Positions 1 through 9,913 of a stretch of DNA of 49,246 bases are shown piece after piece; position 1 is the first letter of the stretch, and each line of letters begins with the position of its first letter. A program made the position numbers and the translations under genes. The notes under the pieces were generated by a model. It searched no databases, was not told where the DNA came from, and was given only the letters and a program-made list of their open reading frames with translations. This DNA is from a virus. The stretch covers positions 1 through 49,246 of the IMG/VR virus record IMGVR_UViG_3300021373_001471. The stretch is one strand, 5' to 3'.

Positions 1-3000
1 TTTGCATTTGGTTTTAAATTAGTTGCATCAACTTCAATAGTTCTCGCTCTCATGAAAGGTACTATTGAAATACTTACAACTCTATCGTTTCTTGTTTCTA
101 CAAAGTCTTCAACAACACTTGTTGTCACACCTGTTCTTGTTTGTGTTTCTACAGTCTCGGTTATTTCTCTTGTGACTTGTAAACCTGCAACCCATTCACC
201 ACCTTGTGTTGGGTCTCCACTCCATGAACCGTTAGAAGTTGCTTGAACTTCTGTTGATACAACATTAGGTTCTCCTACCCATGTTGTCTGCCATGAGTTC
301 CATACAGTACCCAAAGAGTTTTGATTTTCTGCAAGAACAGCGTCAAAGTTTCCTTCTCTGTTTATTCTGACTTCAGGTAATTGTTCTGTATCGTTCCATA
401 TATCAGTTTCAGGTGTAAGTTTTACTGTACCAAAGAAGTTGAATACGTGATATGGGTTTACGTTAATTGTTCTCGATGCTTTATCTTGATTTACGTATGT
501 GACTTGGTTGTATGGTAATGTAATTAAATCACCAGTTTTTTGATAATTAGAAGACAATGATTGATTAAATTCGATATCAAAAAATTGTGAATAGGATTTA
601 GGTCTCATTGCACCAAGTTTAGTATCAATACTTATTTCATAGTCGGGGTGATTTACGTCACCAACTCTATGACCTCTAAAATTGTCTACTAAGAAACCTG
701 ATTTAAATCTATCAAAACCGTCTGCATCTAAAATCTGTTTTGTTTGTGTATCTCTTTCTAATAAAGATAATGCAGTAATTCTTTCCAAGTTTGTGACACG
801 GTTATTAATTTTACCAATGTCTTTCATAGTGAATCTTCTATGGTCTTGTGTTCTAACTCTTATATTTTTTAGATTCTTTGTATACGCAGGAATCTGAAGT
901 TCAAATAATTCTATTGCATCATCTATTGCTTTTGGTTTTGTAGGTGATAATGCAGGAATACCTGCAGAAGTTTGGAATGAACCTGACTTATGTAAGAATA
1001 CTTTATCGATTCTTCCAACATAAAAAGAAATATCACCAACAACACTTGAACCAGTCACTGGTGTATCGTTTGCACTTGCACCAGTAGATGTGATACCAAC
1101 TCTAGAAGAACTAAAGTCTCTACCTGTATCATATCCAAACGGTGCATAAACAGCACCCTCTGTACCATCTGATAGGTTTACTGGGTTAGTTGGGTCTTGT
1201 GTATTTGTTGTACCGAATGTTGAAGTACCTATAATTTGTCCTGCAACTGGTCTAAAGTCAATTGCATCTGAAAGTTCAAATGTTCCATCGGGTTCTAGAC
1301 CACCTAAGTCAACTCTACTTGGAGAGTATACAGGAATATCTTGATATGGAATCGAAGTATATGATTCAACATCAAAGAAGTCTCCACTATCTGAAGTGAA
1401 GTAATCGAATACAATTAATATTTTTCCTGAAGGAACTGGTTCTCCAACCTTTCTTGTAATTTTTGCAAGGTCATAAAAACCATCTCTTTGTCCGTTGTCA
1501 AAGAAGAATCTAGACTTGATATCGGGTGAACCTTGTGATACACTAGTAATTGTTGCAACTGCATTTGAAGTTTGTCCAACAACACTTTCACCTTCTGTAA
1601 AAGTCCCTGATACTATTCTATAGTATGAAGTTGCAAGTGAACCATTATATGTAATTAAAACTGCACGTGCATCTGATGTTTGACCAACGATTGTTTCGTA
1701 AATTTGGAATGTTCCACTGTCAACTGCAAAATATGATGAAGGTGGTAGAGGTGTTGTTCCTCCTACTCCTTCATATATTGCATGAATTTTATGAACGTCT
1801 GCAACACCTAGTGTAATTTCTTTATCATCATATGCAGTTCCATAGAAACCACCAGCACTTCTTGCACTTTCAACACCAAGTAATCTTGATTGTCTTAGTG
1901 TCTTATTTCTAGAATTAGGATTTGTTCTATTTACTGTAAATGTGACTTTAAGTTTTGCACCATCATTATTTGCAATACTCTTAGTAAGTGTTTGTCCTGT
2001 TCCACCATCTGATGTAGGGTCACCTGTAAAATCTTCTATGTTTAATAGGTCACCTAAATCGTATGCACTTGAGTCTGAAGATTCATCAACAACTGCAATT
2101 GTAAAGTTATCTGTATTAATTGCACCGAATGTTGCATTTGAACCAGTAGTGATTGTAAATGAACCACCTGATACGTCAACTACTTGTTGTCTTCTTACTT
2201 GGATAGAATCACATGAGTGTGTTTTTACCCAGTCTCTTGGCCATGCGAATATAGATGCAGTTTGGTCTTGGTCATAAATCTTTGCACGTTTTCTTGTGAC
2301 ATTACCATTATATGAAGCACCTGCATTTCCTGTAAGTGTAAGTGTAGTATCATCAGTGACACTTGAAACTATTAATTCTTCATTAGAGTTTGCAGGGTTT
2401 ACAATTATATCACCTTCTTTTAACTCTGTTGTAAACGATGTTGCAAAACCAGTGACACTAGATGAACTGTTCGTAAATGTGACTGTTCCCAATAAAGTTT
2501 TTGAACCATCTACTACAACATTTGCAGTAAATATTGTGGAACCTGCATCTGCAGGGTCTTGTGATACACCTCTTGCACGGTCAATGTTGTAGTTTCTTAC
2601 TGCAGTGACTGTTGTTGTTCCACTAGTTGTACCATTAGTTGTAATTGCATCACCAACTACGAATGTACCTACTACGTCATGAACATATAACTGACCACTT
2701 GCAGTATATGAAACAATACCAGTTGCACCTGAAGTACCACCAACAACTTGGTCTCCTTCTGTAAATGTTCCACTAAGTGTACCACTTAGTTTTGTTAACA
2801 TCTTAATGTCAAACAGATATAAGTTCCATGTGGAACTTGCATCATATTCTTGTGAAGATGCAGAACCACTTTGTAAATCTATATTTCTTAATCTTGCAAA
2901 ACCAATCTTTCCACTTGTTGGTTCTGTTCCGTCACTTGAAATTGTTGAATCCCATAGTGTGACTTCTTTGAAAGGTGTAATACTTGCATCACCAGTTTCA

Positions 3001-4226
3001 TTACCAAACTCGGGTAATGAGTGTACGTTTGTAATTCTTAATTTGTTTCCTATTCTAACTGGTGTGTTTGTGTTGTCTAATGATACTGTTGACCTTGCCT
3101 TACTGATAGATATTGGTGTTGTTCCAATCTTATCTATCTCGTATCCTTTTACATATGCTTTACCAGGCGATATTTGCATGACAAACTTATCTACATTTCC
3201 ACCGTTTGTTGCAGTGTAGTATCCTCTGTTTGTAGTATCGTCTAAGTGTTCTCTTAAACTATGTGTAAATTGTCTTACAACAAAATCACCGTTTGCATCG
3301 AATGTTCTCCTTGCAAGTGTGTTTTCTATTTCATTGTATATCGGTCTTGTAATTTTTAATTCGATAATACCCTGATTTACTCTGACAAGTTCTATGAAAT
3401 CTGTATCGTTTGTAGTGTCAAGTGTAAATTTAGATAATGTAAAATCTAATTTAAGTCTATCTGCACCTGCAGCGTTTTCGTTTGTAGTACCTGAAGAGTT
3501 GTCTAGTAAAGATGTATCATCTGCAGAAGATAAAAGACTTTCTGTAATGTTAAGACCTACTCTATAAGTTGGTTTACCTGAATACTTTTCTAAAATTAAT
3601 GTTTGTGCATCAACCTTACAAAAGAATCCTCTTGCAAACACTACACCTTCTGATATACTTGCAATAGAAGAACGACCAATTGGACTATCTGTTTTTGGTT
3701 TTACTGTAAATTCATTTGCATTTGCAGAGTTTACAGTCACTGTACCATCTTCACCTAGTGTACATTCTTGTAATTCTTCACCTGAATAGAATACTATTGA
3801 GTTAAACTCATCTGTACCTTGTGAGTGGAATTTTACAAATAAAGTGATAGGGTCATCTGATGTTTCTGCACTTGACTCAAAAACTTTACCTACAACACCT
3901 GAAGACTTACCTCTTAAGAATTTACCATGAAAAGAAGTTCGGTAATCTTCAACACTTGCATCACCACCTGAATTAGGGTTTGCAGAATCTACCTTTACAT
4001 AGAATATATCTAAATCTACATCTGACTCTGCACCAGTGACTAAAGAACCTTCTTCAAACATATGTGAACCAAATCTTTCGATTTGATTCTGTAGTATAGT
4101 TTGAGATTGAGTTAATTCTCTAGACTGTAAAGGACGACCTGCTCTAAAAAGAACTTTTTGGAACTTCTTATCTTCGGAGAAGTCATCGTAATATGGTGCT
4201 ATATTTAAATCAGTTTTTTCTGGCAT
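1..4226 (-). CDS. DUF4815-type virion structural protein (C-terminus off window)
   Basis: Open without a stop from the ATG at 4226 to the left edge (about 1408 codons seen), so the gene is 3'-truncated by the window. Residues 20-53 carry the FQKVLFRAGRPLQSRELTQS...ILQNQIERFG block that marks the DUF4815 family of T4-like marine phages. The middle is built of repeated beta-rich stretches with recurring FTEGDQVVGGTSGA-like and VVGQTSNA-like segments, as in other baseplate or fibre proteins. Near the cut end, VVSISIVPFMRARTIEV resembles the conserved end of the family. An AAGGA lies just before the ATG. It is the distal gene of the minus-strand baseplate operon, immediately after gp8, where T4 has gp9-gp10. 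I infer a peripheral baseplate or tail-fibre-attachment role; the exact T4 equivalent is not evident. Confidence 0.85.
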   Translation of the reverse strand, partial: MPEKTDLNIAPYYDDFSEDKKFQKVLFRAGRPLQSRELTQSQTILQNQIERFGSHMFEEGSLVTGAESDVDLDIFYVKVDSANPNSGGDASVEDYRTSFHGKFLRGKSSGVVGKVFESSAETSDDPITLFVKFHSQGTDEFNSIVFYSGEELQECTLGEDGTVTVNSANANEFTVKPKTDSPIGRSSIASISEGVVFARGFFCKVDAQTLILEKYSGKPTYRVGLNITESLLSSADDTSLLDNSSGTTNENAAGADRLKLDFTLSKFTLDTTNDTDFIELVRVNQGIIELKITRPIYNEIENTLARRTFDANGDFVVRQFTHSLREHLDDTTNRGYYTATNGGNVDKFVMQISPGKAYVKGYEIDKIGTTPISISKARSTVSLDNTNTPVRIGNKLRITNVHSLPEFGNETGDASITPFKEVTLWDSTISSDGTEPTSGKIGFARLRNIDLQSGSASSQEYDASSTWNLYLFDIKMLTKLSGTLSGTFTEGDQVVGGTSGATGIVSYTASGQLYVHDVVGTFVVGDAITTNGTTSGTTTVTAVRNYNIDRARGVSQDPADAGSTIFTANVVVDGSKTLLGTVTFTNSSSSVTGFATSFTTELKEGDIIVNPANSNEELIVSSVTDDTTLTLTGNAGASYNGNVTRKRAKIYDQDQTASIFAWPRDWVKTHSCDSIQVRRQQVVDVSGGSFTITTGSNATFGAINTDNFTIAVVDESSDSSAYDLGDLLNIEDFTGDPTSDGGTGQTLTKSIANNDGAKLKVTFTVNRTNPNSRNKTLRQSRLLGVESARSAGGFYGTAYDDKEITLGVADVHKIHAIYEGVGGTTPLPPSSYFAVDSGTFQIYETIVGQTSDARAVLITYNGSLATSYYRIVSGTFTEGESVVGQTSNAVATITSVSQGSPDIKSRFFFDNGQRDGFYDLAKITRKVGEPVPSGKILIVFDYFTSDSGDFFDVESYTSIPYQDIPVYSPSRVDLGGLEPDGTFELSDAIDFRPVAGQIIGTSTFGTTNTQDPTNPVNLSDGTEGAVYAPFGYDTGRDFSSSRVGITSTGASANDTPVTGSSVVGDISFYVGRIDKVFLHKSGSFQTSAGIPALSPTKPKAIDDAIELFELQIPAYTKNLKNIRVRTQDHRRFTMKDIGKINNRVTNLERITALSLLERDTQTKQILDADGFDRFKSGFLVDNFRGHRVGDVNHPDYEISIDTKLGAMRPKSYSQFFDIEFNQSLSSNYQKTGDLITLPYNQVTYVNQDKASRTINVNPYHVFNFFGTVKLTPETDIWNDTEQLPEVRINREGNFDAVLAENQNSLGTVWNSWQTTWVGEPNVVSTEVQATSNGSWSGDPTQGGEWVAGLQVTREITETVETQTRTGVTTSVVEDFVETRNDRVVSISIVPFMRARTIEVDATNLKPNA

Positions 4227-4241
4227 ATTCCTTAACCTGTT

Positions 4242-4262
4242 GTGGGGACACTAAGTCCCCAT
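4242..4262 (-). other. Intergenic hairpin between gp8 and the DUF4815 gene
   Basis: GGGGAC (4244-4249) and GTCCCC (4255-4260) form a perfect 6-bp GC stem with a 5-nt loop, extendable by one A-T and one G-U pair. It sits between the gp8 stop and the next start. On the minus strand it is followed by ACAACAGG, not a T-run, so it does not look like a full Rho-independent terminator. An mRNA-end or processing element that lowers distal expression is an inference. Confidence 0.5.
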
Positions 4263-4265
4263 AAA

Positions 4266-5729
4266 TTACATTTCAATAATTAATTTGATGTCTTCTATTT
4301 GGTCTGCAGCTCTAGTCACAGCACCTCTGTTTTCAATGTAGAGGATATTACCTGTAAATCTTTCAACTTCAGGGAATGCAGAATCCAATGAATCTGCATT
4401 ACCAATTACTGCACCATTCTTATAAACAGTATCATCTTGTGCAAAGTTTACATATCCACCTTCACTATTTGCGATTGGTTGGTGTGATACAACTGAACCG
4501 TTGATAGATACTATTCTTGATACTGCAACTCCACTACCGTCTGAAGATGCATTTAGAATGATATCGTCTACTGATAAACCTGATACACTTGATAAAGTCA
4601 TTTTATAGTATGCACCAAGTGTAGTTGCAGTTGCAACTGTTGTTGTTCCTGCAGTGAAAGGGTCTTGTAATAGACCGATTCTTCTGAAATCGTTATCTGT
4701 TGGGAAGTCACCTGAACCTTCGTTGAACTCAAATCTTGAGTTTACGATGATATAGTTTCCACCTAGTTCTTCAACTGGGTCTGCACCATGTCCGTTCATA
4801 GGTGAAATGATTGGTGTTAATACTGCACTTGAACCACTTCCAATTCCTGATATACTTGCAACGTCAATAGATGCACGGTTATAACCTGAACCATATGCAC
4901 TTGTAGTCACTGCAACAGAAGTAATTGCACCACCAGCACCAACAGTCACTGAACAAGTTGCACTTGAACCGTCACCATCGATAGGTACTGCAGTATATGT
5001 TCCAGGCGTATAACCTGAACCACCGTTATCTACTCTTACGTGGTAGATTGCACCTGCAGTTGCAGAGTTTTCTACATCCCACAATGAAGATGAATCGTTG
5101 TCTGCACTTGAACCTAACTGACCGTTAGTTCCAGTACCTGCAACAGCAGTTTTTGCACCCAATGTTTTAACTGGGATAAAGTCTGAGGTGACGTATTTAA
5201 TAGTATCTGCAGCTGATACAGTGTACATGTATTTCCAAATATATCCTTGAGCAGCACCAGTGTCTGAGGTATACACTAGGTCTGTTGCACTTGTTCCTGT
5301 TGGTTTAACAGTTGAGGCAACTGTTGCACCTGAAGAATTTCTTCCAGTTCTGATACATTTATAAACATTATAGTCGTCTGTTAAGACAAAAAACTTTGAA
5401 TCAAAAAGATTGTTTGCAGAAGTGCCTGGACTTGTATTTGATGAACTATAATCATGTGCATATTCGTCATATGTAGTTCCTGTTGTCCAGTCATATCTTG
5501 TTAATGCATGAGAAACGTCTGCAGTAGACACTTTCTTCATAGAAAGCATGTCTGAAAATGCATCCATTTCCTCACTTGTTCCGTTTACAGGAACAGGTGG
5601 AGACGTATCATCCGTCCAAGGATGTGAACGTCCTATAAAAATATATGTTGATGAAGCGGATTCACCAAAGTCCTCTTTAAATTGTTTCGCATTGTGTGTT
5701 CGAAACTTTTCCGTTATAATTGCTGCCAT
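4266..5729 (-). CDS. 8: Baseplate wedge subunit gp8
   Basis: A 487-residue homologue of T4 gp8, a homodimeric wedge protein that bridges gp7, gp6 and gp10 in the baseplate. The N-terminus (TEKFRTHNAKQF, then YIFIGRSHPW) matches the T4 TSKFRTEKMLNF...FITFGRSEPW segment. The extreme C-terminus (GNILYIENRGAVTRAADQIE) matches T4 GEMIYMENRPPIIMAMDQTE. It is longer than T4 gp8 (334 aa). The extra length is a glycine/serine-rich beta insertion at about residues 225-300 (VDNGGSGYTPGTYT...) of a type common in marine phages. The start has a strong GAGGAG ribosome-binding site and two late promoters just upstream. Order gp6-gp7-gp8 is as in T4. Confidence 0.92.
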   Translation of the reverse strand: MAAIITEKFRTHNAKQFKEDFGESASSTYIFIGRSHPWTDDTSPPVPVNGTSEEMDAFSDMLSMKKVSTADVSHALTRYDWTTGTTYDEYAHDYSSSNTSPGTSANNLFDSKFFVLTDDYNVYKCIRTGRNSSGATVASTVKPTGTSATDLVYTSDTGAAQGYIWKYMYTVSAADTIKYVTSDFIPVKTLGAKTAVAGTGTNGQLGSSADNDSSSLWDVENSATAGAIYHVRVDNGGSGYTPGTYTAVPIDGDGSSATCSVTVGAGGAITSVAVTTSAYGSGYNRASIDVASISGIGSGSSAVLTPIISPMNGHGADPVEELGGNYIIVNSRFEFNEGSGDFPTDNDFRRIGLLQDPFTAGTTTVATATTLGAYYKMTLSSVSGLSVDDIILNASSDGSGVAVSRIVSINGSVVSHQPIANSEGGYVNFAQDDTVYKNGAVIGNADSLDSAFPEVERFTGNILYIENRGAVTRAADQIEDIKLIIEM

Positions 5730-5747
5730 TTTAAGTATCTCCTCAGA

Positions 5748-5755
5748 TATTTATA
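5748..5755 (-). promoter_or_regulatory. T4-type late promoter (TATAAATA) for gp8, proximal copy
   Basis: A perfect TATAAATA on the minus strand, upstream of the gp8 ribosome-binding site and in the short gap after the gp7 stop. T4-type late promoters consist of this octamer and need the phage sigma factor gp55 and the co-activator gp33, which this window encodes. Confidence 0.75.
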
Positions 5756-5758
5756 TAC

Positions 5759-5766
5759 TATTTATA
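5759..5766 (-). promoter_or_regulatory. T4-type late promoter (TATAAATA) for gp8, distal copy
   Basis: A second perfect TATAAATA 11 bp upstream of the first in the same orientation, immediately after the gp7 stop codon. The tandem pair suggests that gp8 and the DUF4815 gene are boosted relative to the rest of the wedge operon. Confidence 0.7.
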
Positions 5767-5769
5767 ACA

Positions 5770-8700
5770 TTATGCAGACTTTACGTATGCACTATATGTA
5801 ATATTTGTTCTTTTTAACTCTCTTTTTTCAAATTCAGGAATGAATAGGTTAGGATAGTAATCATTTAAGTCACTGACTCGTAAACCTTCGGGTTCGGATT
5901 CCTCACTTAAGATATTTCCATAACCATCTTCCATTAAAATATCGTCCTCATCAGTCTCGTCTTTGAGATAATATGATATTTTATAGGTTCTTTGACCTGT
6001 AATTGTATTTAGGGATTTGAAATTTGTTCCAAAAGATGCAAAAGTTGTTGGAGGAACAGAAGAATCAGAAGATTGTTCGTCAATCATTGCACTATTATCT
6101 TCAAATACAATTCTATTCCCATCTTCAAACAATGTATACTTGTCATTTAAGTCGGGATTTCTCTCTGATACAAAGTATTGCACTTCTTCTGTAGTTGTTG
6201 CAGTCTCTAATCTTATCAAAGTCTCTCCGTCTTCAGATATTATTCTATCTCCTACTTCACCTTTTACTTCTGCATGTACTCTTTCTTCAAATCTCATGAT
6301 ACATGCTTCTTCTTCAAGTTCTATTCGACTTCCGTCTTCCATAATTAGAATTTCTTCAGTTGGTTGATACAAATCTTGTATCTTTCCTTGGTCTGCTGCT
6401 ACAAACTTTCTATTTTGGTAGTCTAATGTAATCTGATTATCCATTAAATTAATTGAACCTACAGAACGAATAACACCTCTTACATTGTCCGTCCTTACTG
6501 AAGGAATTGATTTGTTGACAATTTTCAGAATGTTCATGTGTCGGTTTCTCATTTTTGAGTCACCGTATTCTGTATCGGGTTCTGTAATTGAACCACCAGT
6601 TCTAGGGTCTGTATTATATGTTGGTTGACCCGCTTCATCCAATGTTAATAGACCAATACCACCTTCAGGCCCCGTTGCAGTCATATCTGCATGGAGTAAG
6701 TATGTTCTTAATGAGTTTGCGAATGCATTCGATACAGAAAGAACAGGTTCCATTACCATAATAATTGTTGGTTGGAATCTTGAAGTTCTTGTTTGACCAC
6801 TAATTGAATTTTCTAGTGCAACCTCACCAAAGAATATGTGTCCTGCAGGGTGCAATAAGTCCTTGACAACTGACCTATATTTGTTTATACTTTCACCAAC
6901 TTTAATTACGTATGAGTGTGTTTGGTAATATCTACTATCTTGTAAATTAGATGCAGCTGCGTTTACGTGTCCTTTGTCGGTCACAAATTGTTCTTGTATA
7001 ATACCTTCACCACCAAACTTACCTCTTGCGTTATAAGGATTAGACCTTAATATAGTAAACTGGTCGGTGTTTTGGTAAGTGACAACTTCGTCTATTAAGA
7101 AGTGTCCATCTAAATTTGTATATTTTAATATGTGTCTATCTGCATCATAGTCAACTACTTCTGCAGTTGTTCCTGATGCTTGACCTGTAATTACAACACC
7201 TTTGTTTAATGTATTTGTTGGTGTGGTAATTAACATAGGGAATACAGAAGAGTTTGATACAACTGAATCTGAAGTGTAGTCCCTACCTTGTTCTATAATG
7301 TTAATTGATTTTACACCACCTATCTCGTCTGAGAAACAGAATATTTTACCACCTGTTCCACTCGATACACTTACTTGTGTGTTTGCACGTGCAGTAAGAG
7401 ATGTACCACCATTAATTGTTTCACCGTTTTGGAATGCACCTGTATCGGTTGATAGTCTTTTAACAACTAGTCTTTTCTTGTCTTTTTCTATACGTACAAT
7501 AGTTGCAGTTGCATTTGATATACCACCAGTCACAACTTCATCTTCTACGAAACCAGTAAGGTCATTAAAATAGATATATCCGCCTGGGAATGCAGTTGGT
7601 ACTGATTGATAACCTGCACCACCACTTAATATCTTTATACTTCTAATATTACCAACGGTAGTCTCTAAGTTTATCTCTTCTCCACTTTCATATAACAACT
7701 GATTAAACTCAGTATACATGTCAACTCTCTGACCAGCAGTAAGTGGAGTTGAAAATGTGACTCTATCATTTTTGTGTGAATAGTCGTGTGTAGTGTAAGA
7801 AGTGTTTGGTGTCTGTAATACGTCATCAACAAATACTTTAAGTGTGTTATCATTAAATATAATTAGATTACCATTATCATCTCTAACACCTGGCCCACCT
7901 ACTAAAGTTTGACCTGCAGTTGCAGTGACTTCATAGTGTCCAAATGTAGAACCACCTTCGAGTAATACTTCATCTCCTACTGAACCGATTACGGCTTCTG
8001 CACCACCACCTTGTGTACCTGCATTTTCAAATACAATTAGGTCTCCACCTTCATAGTCTTGACCACCTTCTTCAATGTAGATATGTGTAATACCACCCTT
8101 AGATAAACCGTCAACTCTTGCTTGACATTCTGATGCATCCGTGTTATTCTTACTACCTGAGAATAGAATCTTATCGTTAAAAGAGTATAATGAACCTAGT
8201 GAAGATTCTTCTAACAATAAACCACCATCAAAAGTAGATTCTGTATTTGATTGAGTTCCATCATAGGTACCATCATATACTGCTGGTTGACCTGATTCTA
8301 AAAGAATGTCTCCACTATCATCATGCGATATATAAGTTGATGATGATTCGTCTGATACATTATTCACCACACCTATAACGGTTCCTGTATATTCTGTTAA
8401 ACCATCACGGTCTATAAATGTGACCGTAGAACCTTGTGTAAATTCACCTATGTGATTGTCTGTAATCTCGATTGAATACTTTCTATCTTCAACAGAATCT
8501 ACGAATACATTTTCTATTACTGATTCTGCTTCTACTGTTTTGGTTCCACTTGTATATTGTATTATTCTATCTGTTGCTTGTGGAGGTGCAGAGTTCACTT
8601 GAACTCTCATTCTTCTTACTTGACTATAATCAGATTCGTTAAGATAGATTGTTTCGTTATCGGGATATCTAATTGTTGCATCTTGACCGTACAACAATCT

Positions 8701-9360
8701 CATTAAGAACTGAACAGACTCTGCAGTTCCTTTTGTTTGATATAAATCTTTAATGTGTTTTATTGTTAACCTACGGTCAACAGTAGAACCTATGTCTAAT
8801 GATGGTATAAAATCATTTTGGAAGTATTGTAAAAATTCTTCTGAGGTTCTATCGATATCAGAGTAGTCTAATAGTTTATTACTTGCAAGAACAGAGTTCT
8901 GTTTAAAGTTTCCGACTACACCTGATTGTTTTGATTCTCTACCAGTAATAGTTTCACCTTTTAAGAAACCATTCCCTGATATAGTATCGACATAAATTTT
9001 ATCACCAACTACAATGTCTATTCTTGCAACTGATTTAGATTTACTACCAACAACAAATTCACCCTTTGTAAAAGGTGATGCATTTAGTGTTGGATTTAAA
9101 ACTGATTGTTCTGTAATAATTTTAGATGATTCTGCATTTGGAGAGAAGTCTGTCTCGGTTTCCAATAGTAGGTCACCGAGACCGTCTTCCAAACTTAAAT
9201 TATCAAGAACTGATTGTGAAGATAATGTAATTATCTCCGACTCTAAGTATTCAAAATATGACTTAATGAATGCCTCAAGTGCAGGACTCTCCTCTCTTAC
9301 AAATTCAGGTAAGAGATTTGGAAGTCTTGAACTTAGACTATCAGTTGCATATTCCTTCAT
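5770..9360 (-). CDS. 7: Baseplate wedge subunit gp7
   Basis: 1196 residues, between gp6 and gp8 as in T4, where gp7 (1032 aa) is the central wedge scaffold. Three blocks align by eye with the C-terminal part of T4 gp7. These are LLPEFVREESPALEAFIKSY near the N-terminus (T4 ...SNFEAFCEAYIQYL), LYQTKGTAESVQFLMRLLYG at about 210-230 (T4 FYSTKGIEASYKFLFKVLYN), and SYVIKV...LHPAGHIFFGE late in the protein (T4 SYYVMKI...VHPVGFGFIA). The N-terminal beta-propeller region of T4 gp7 is not recognisable. Instead, beta-rich inserts lie between the conserved blocks. It starts 8 bp after the stop of the preceding gene. Assignment rests on block similarity plus gene order. Confidence 0.85.
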   Translation of the reverse strand: MKEYATDSLSSRLPNLLPEFVREESPALEAFIKSYFEYLESEIITLSSQSVLDNLSLEDGLGDLLLETETDFSPNAESSKIITEQSVLNPTLNASPFTKGEFVVGSKSKSVARIDIVVGDKIYVDTISGNGFLKGETITGRESKQSGVVGNFKQNSVLASNKLLDYSDIDRTSEEFLQYFQNDFIPSLDIGSTVDRRLTIKHIKDLYQTKGTAESVQFLMRLLYGQDATIRYPDNETIYLNESDYSQVRRMRVQVNSAPPQATDRIIQYTSGTKTVEAESVIENVFVDSVEDRKYSIEITDNHIGEFTQGSTVTFIDRDGLTEYTGTVIGVVNNVSDESSSTYISHDDSGDILLESGQPAVYDGTYDGTQSNTESTFDGGLLLEESSLGSLYSFNDKILFSGSKNNTDASECQARVDGLSKGGITHIYIEEGGQDYEGGDLIVFENAGTQGGGAEAVIGSVGDEVLLEGGSTFGHYEVTATAGQTLVGGPGVRDDNGNLIIFNDNTLKVFVDDVLQTPNTSYTTHDYSHKNDRVTFSTPLTAGQRVDMYTEFNQLLYESGEEINLETTVGNIRSIKILSGGAGYQSVPTAFPGGYIYFNDLTGFVEDEVVTGGISNATATIVRIEKDKKRLVVKRLSTDTGAFQNGETINGGTSLTARANTQVSVSSGTGGKIFCFSDEIGGVKSINIIEQGRDYTSDSVVSNSSVFPMLITTPTNTLNKGVVITGQASGTTAEVVDYDADRHILKYTNLDGHFLIDEVVTYQNTDQFTILRSNPYNARGKFGGEGIIQEQFVTDKGHVNAAASNLQDSRYYQTHSYVIKVGESINKYRSVVKDLLHPAGHIFFGEVALENSISGQTRTSRFQPTIIMVMEPVLSVSNAFANSLRTYLLHADMTATGPEGGIGLLTLDEAGQPTYNTDPRTGGSITEPDTEYGDSKMRNRHMNILKIVNKSIPSVRTDNVRGVIRSVGSINLMDNQITLDYQNRKFVAADQGKIQDLYQPTEEILIMEDGSRIELEEEACIMRFEERVHAEVKGEVGDRIISEDGETLIRLETATTTEEVQYFVSERNPDLNDKYTLFEDGNRIVFEDNSAMIDEQSSDSSVPPTTFASFGTNFKSLNTITGQRTYKISYYLKDETDEDDILMEDGYGNILSEESEPEGLRVSDLNDYYPNLFIPEFEKRELKRTNITYSAYVKSA

Positions 9361-9368
9361 CTTCTATC

Positions 9369-9842
9369 TTACTGTACTGTTGCACCGAAAACAGAAATTG
9401 GGTACCAGTTTGAACCGTCCCAAATACAAATCACAGCTTCACCTTGTGCATCTAGTACAATCTCAGTACCTGAAGTTGAAGAATAACCCCAACTTGTCAC
9501 TTCGATATTTGCACTGTATGAACTTGCAGGTTCAGTTTTTGCATAAATGATTTTAATTTGACCAACATCTGTTCCGTCATCCAATGTAAATGAAACTGAC
9601 CCAGTCCATGCAGAACCGTCAATCGCAGAAACGAATGATGATGCAAGGTTTGATGCAGTTGCAGTTAATGTAGTAATATCGTTTACTGCTAAATGAGTAG
9701 GGATATTTTCAAACAACTGACCAATGGTCATTTTTTTATTTACTGGTGTACCGCCAGGATTGTCAACGATATGCAATAAATCATCAGCACCGATTTCTGA
9801 ATCTGATACTGCTGTTAAAGCACTAATTTTTTTATCTGCCAT
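9369..9842 (-). CDS. Small virion structural protein (ADKKISALT family)
   Basis: 157 residues. The N-terminus MADKKISALTAVSDSEIGAD followed by DDLLHIVDNPGGTPVNKKMT is a motif shared by many phage structural proteins, often at the base of fibre or tail proteins. The rest is a beta-rich domain that ends in IWDGSNWYPISVFGATVQ, the kind of C-terminus seen in trimeric fibre-like proteins. It lies between gp6 and gp7 in the baseplate operon with an AGGAGAAAAAA ribosome-binding site. I infer a baseplate- or fibre-associated virion component. No T4 homologue recognised. Confidence 0.7.
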   Translation of the reverse strand: MADKKISALTAVSDSEIGADDLLHIVDNPGGTPVNKKMTIGQLFENIPTHLAVNDITTLTATASNLASSFVSAIDGSAWTGSVSFTLDDGTDVGQIKIIYAKTEPASSYSANIEVTSWGYSSTSGTEIVLDAQGEAVICIWDGSNWYPISVFGATVQ

Positions 9843-9880
9843 TTTTTTCTCCTATAAAATCCAAATAAATGGGAAACTAC

Positions 9881-9895
9881 TCGGGGGACTCCCGA
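9881..9895 (-). other. GC-rich intergenic hairpin upstream of the small structural gene
   Basis: TCGGG (9881-9885) and CCCGA (9891-9895) form a stem with a 5-nt loop in the 71-bp gap between gp6 and the ADKKISALT gene. Reading leftward it is followed by TTTTATAGGAG (9850-9859 core), which contains the next gene's ribosome-binding site. The same TTTTATAGGA element follows GC-rich gaps at 32997-33006 and 39125-39134. Confidence 0.4.
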
Positions 9896-9913
9896 CCACT
9901 TTCTTCATAACGA

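Noticed and set aside
1942-3219. Several plus-strand ORFs of 98-137 codons under the DUF4815 gene
   Set aside because: They are antisense shadows of a continuous, well-conserved minus-strand frame, Ser/Pro/Val-rich and without ribosome-binding sites.
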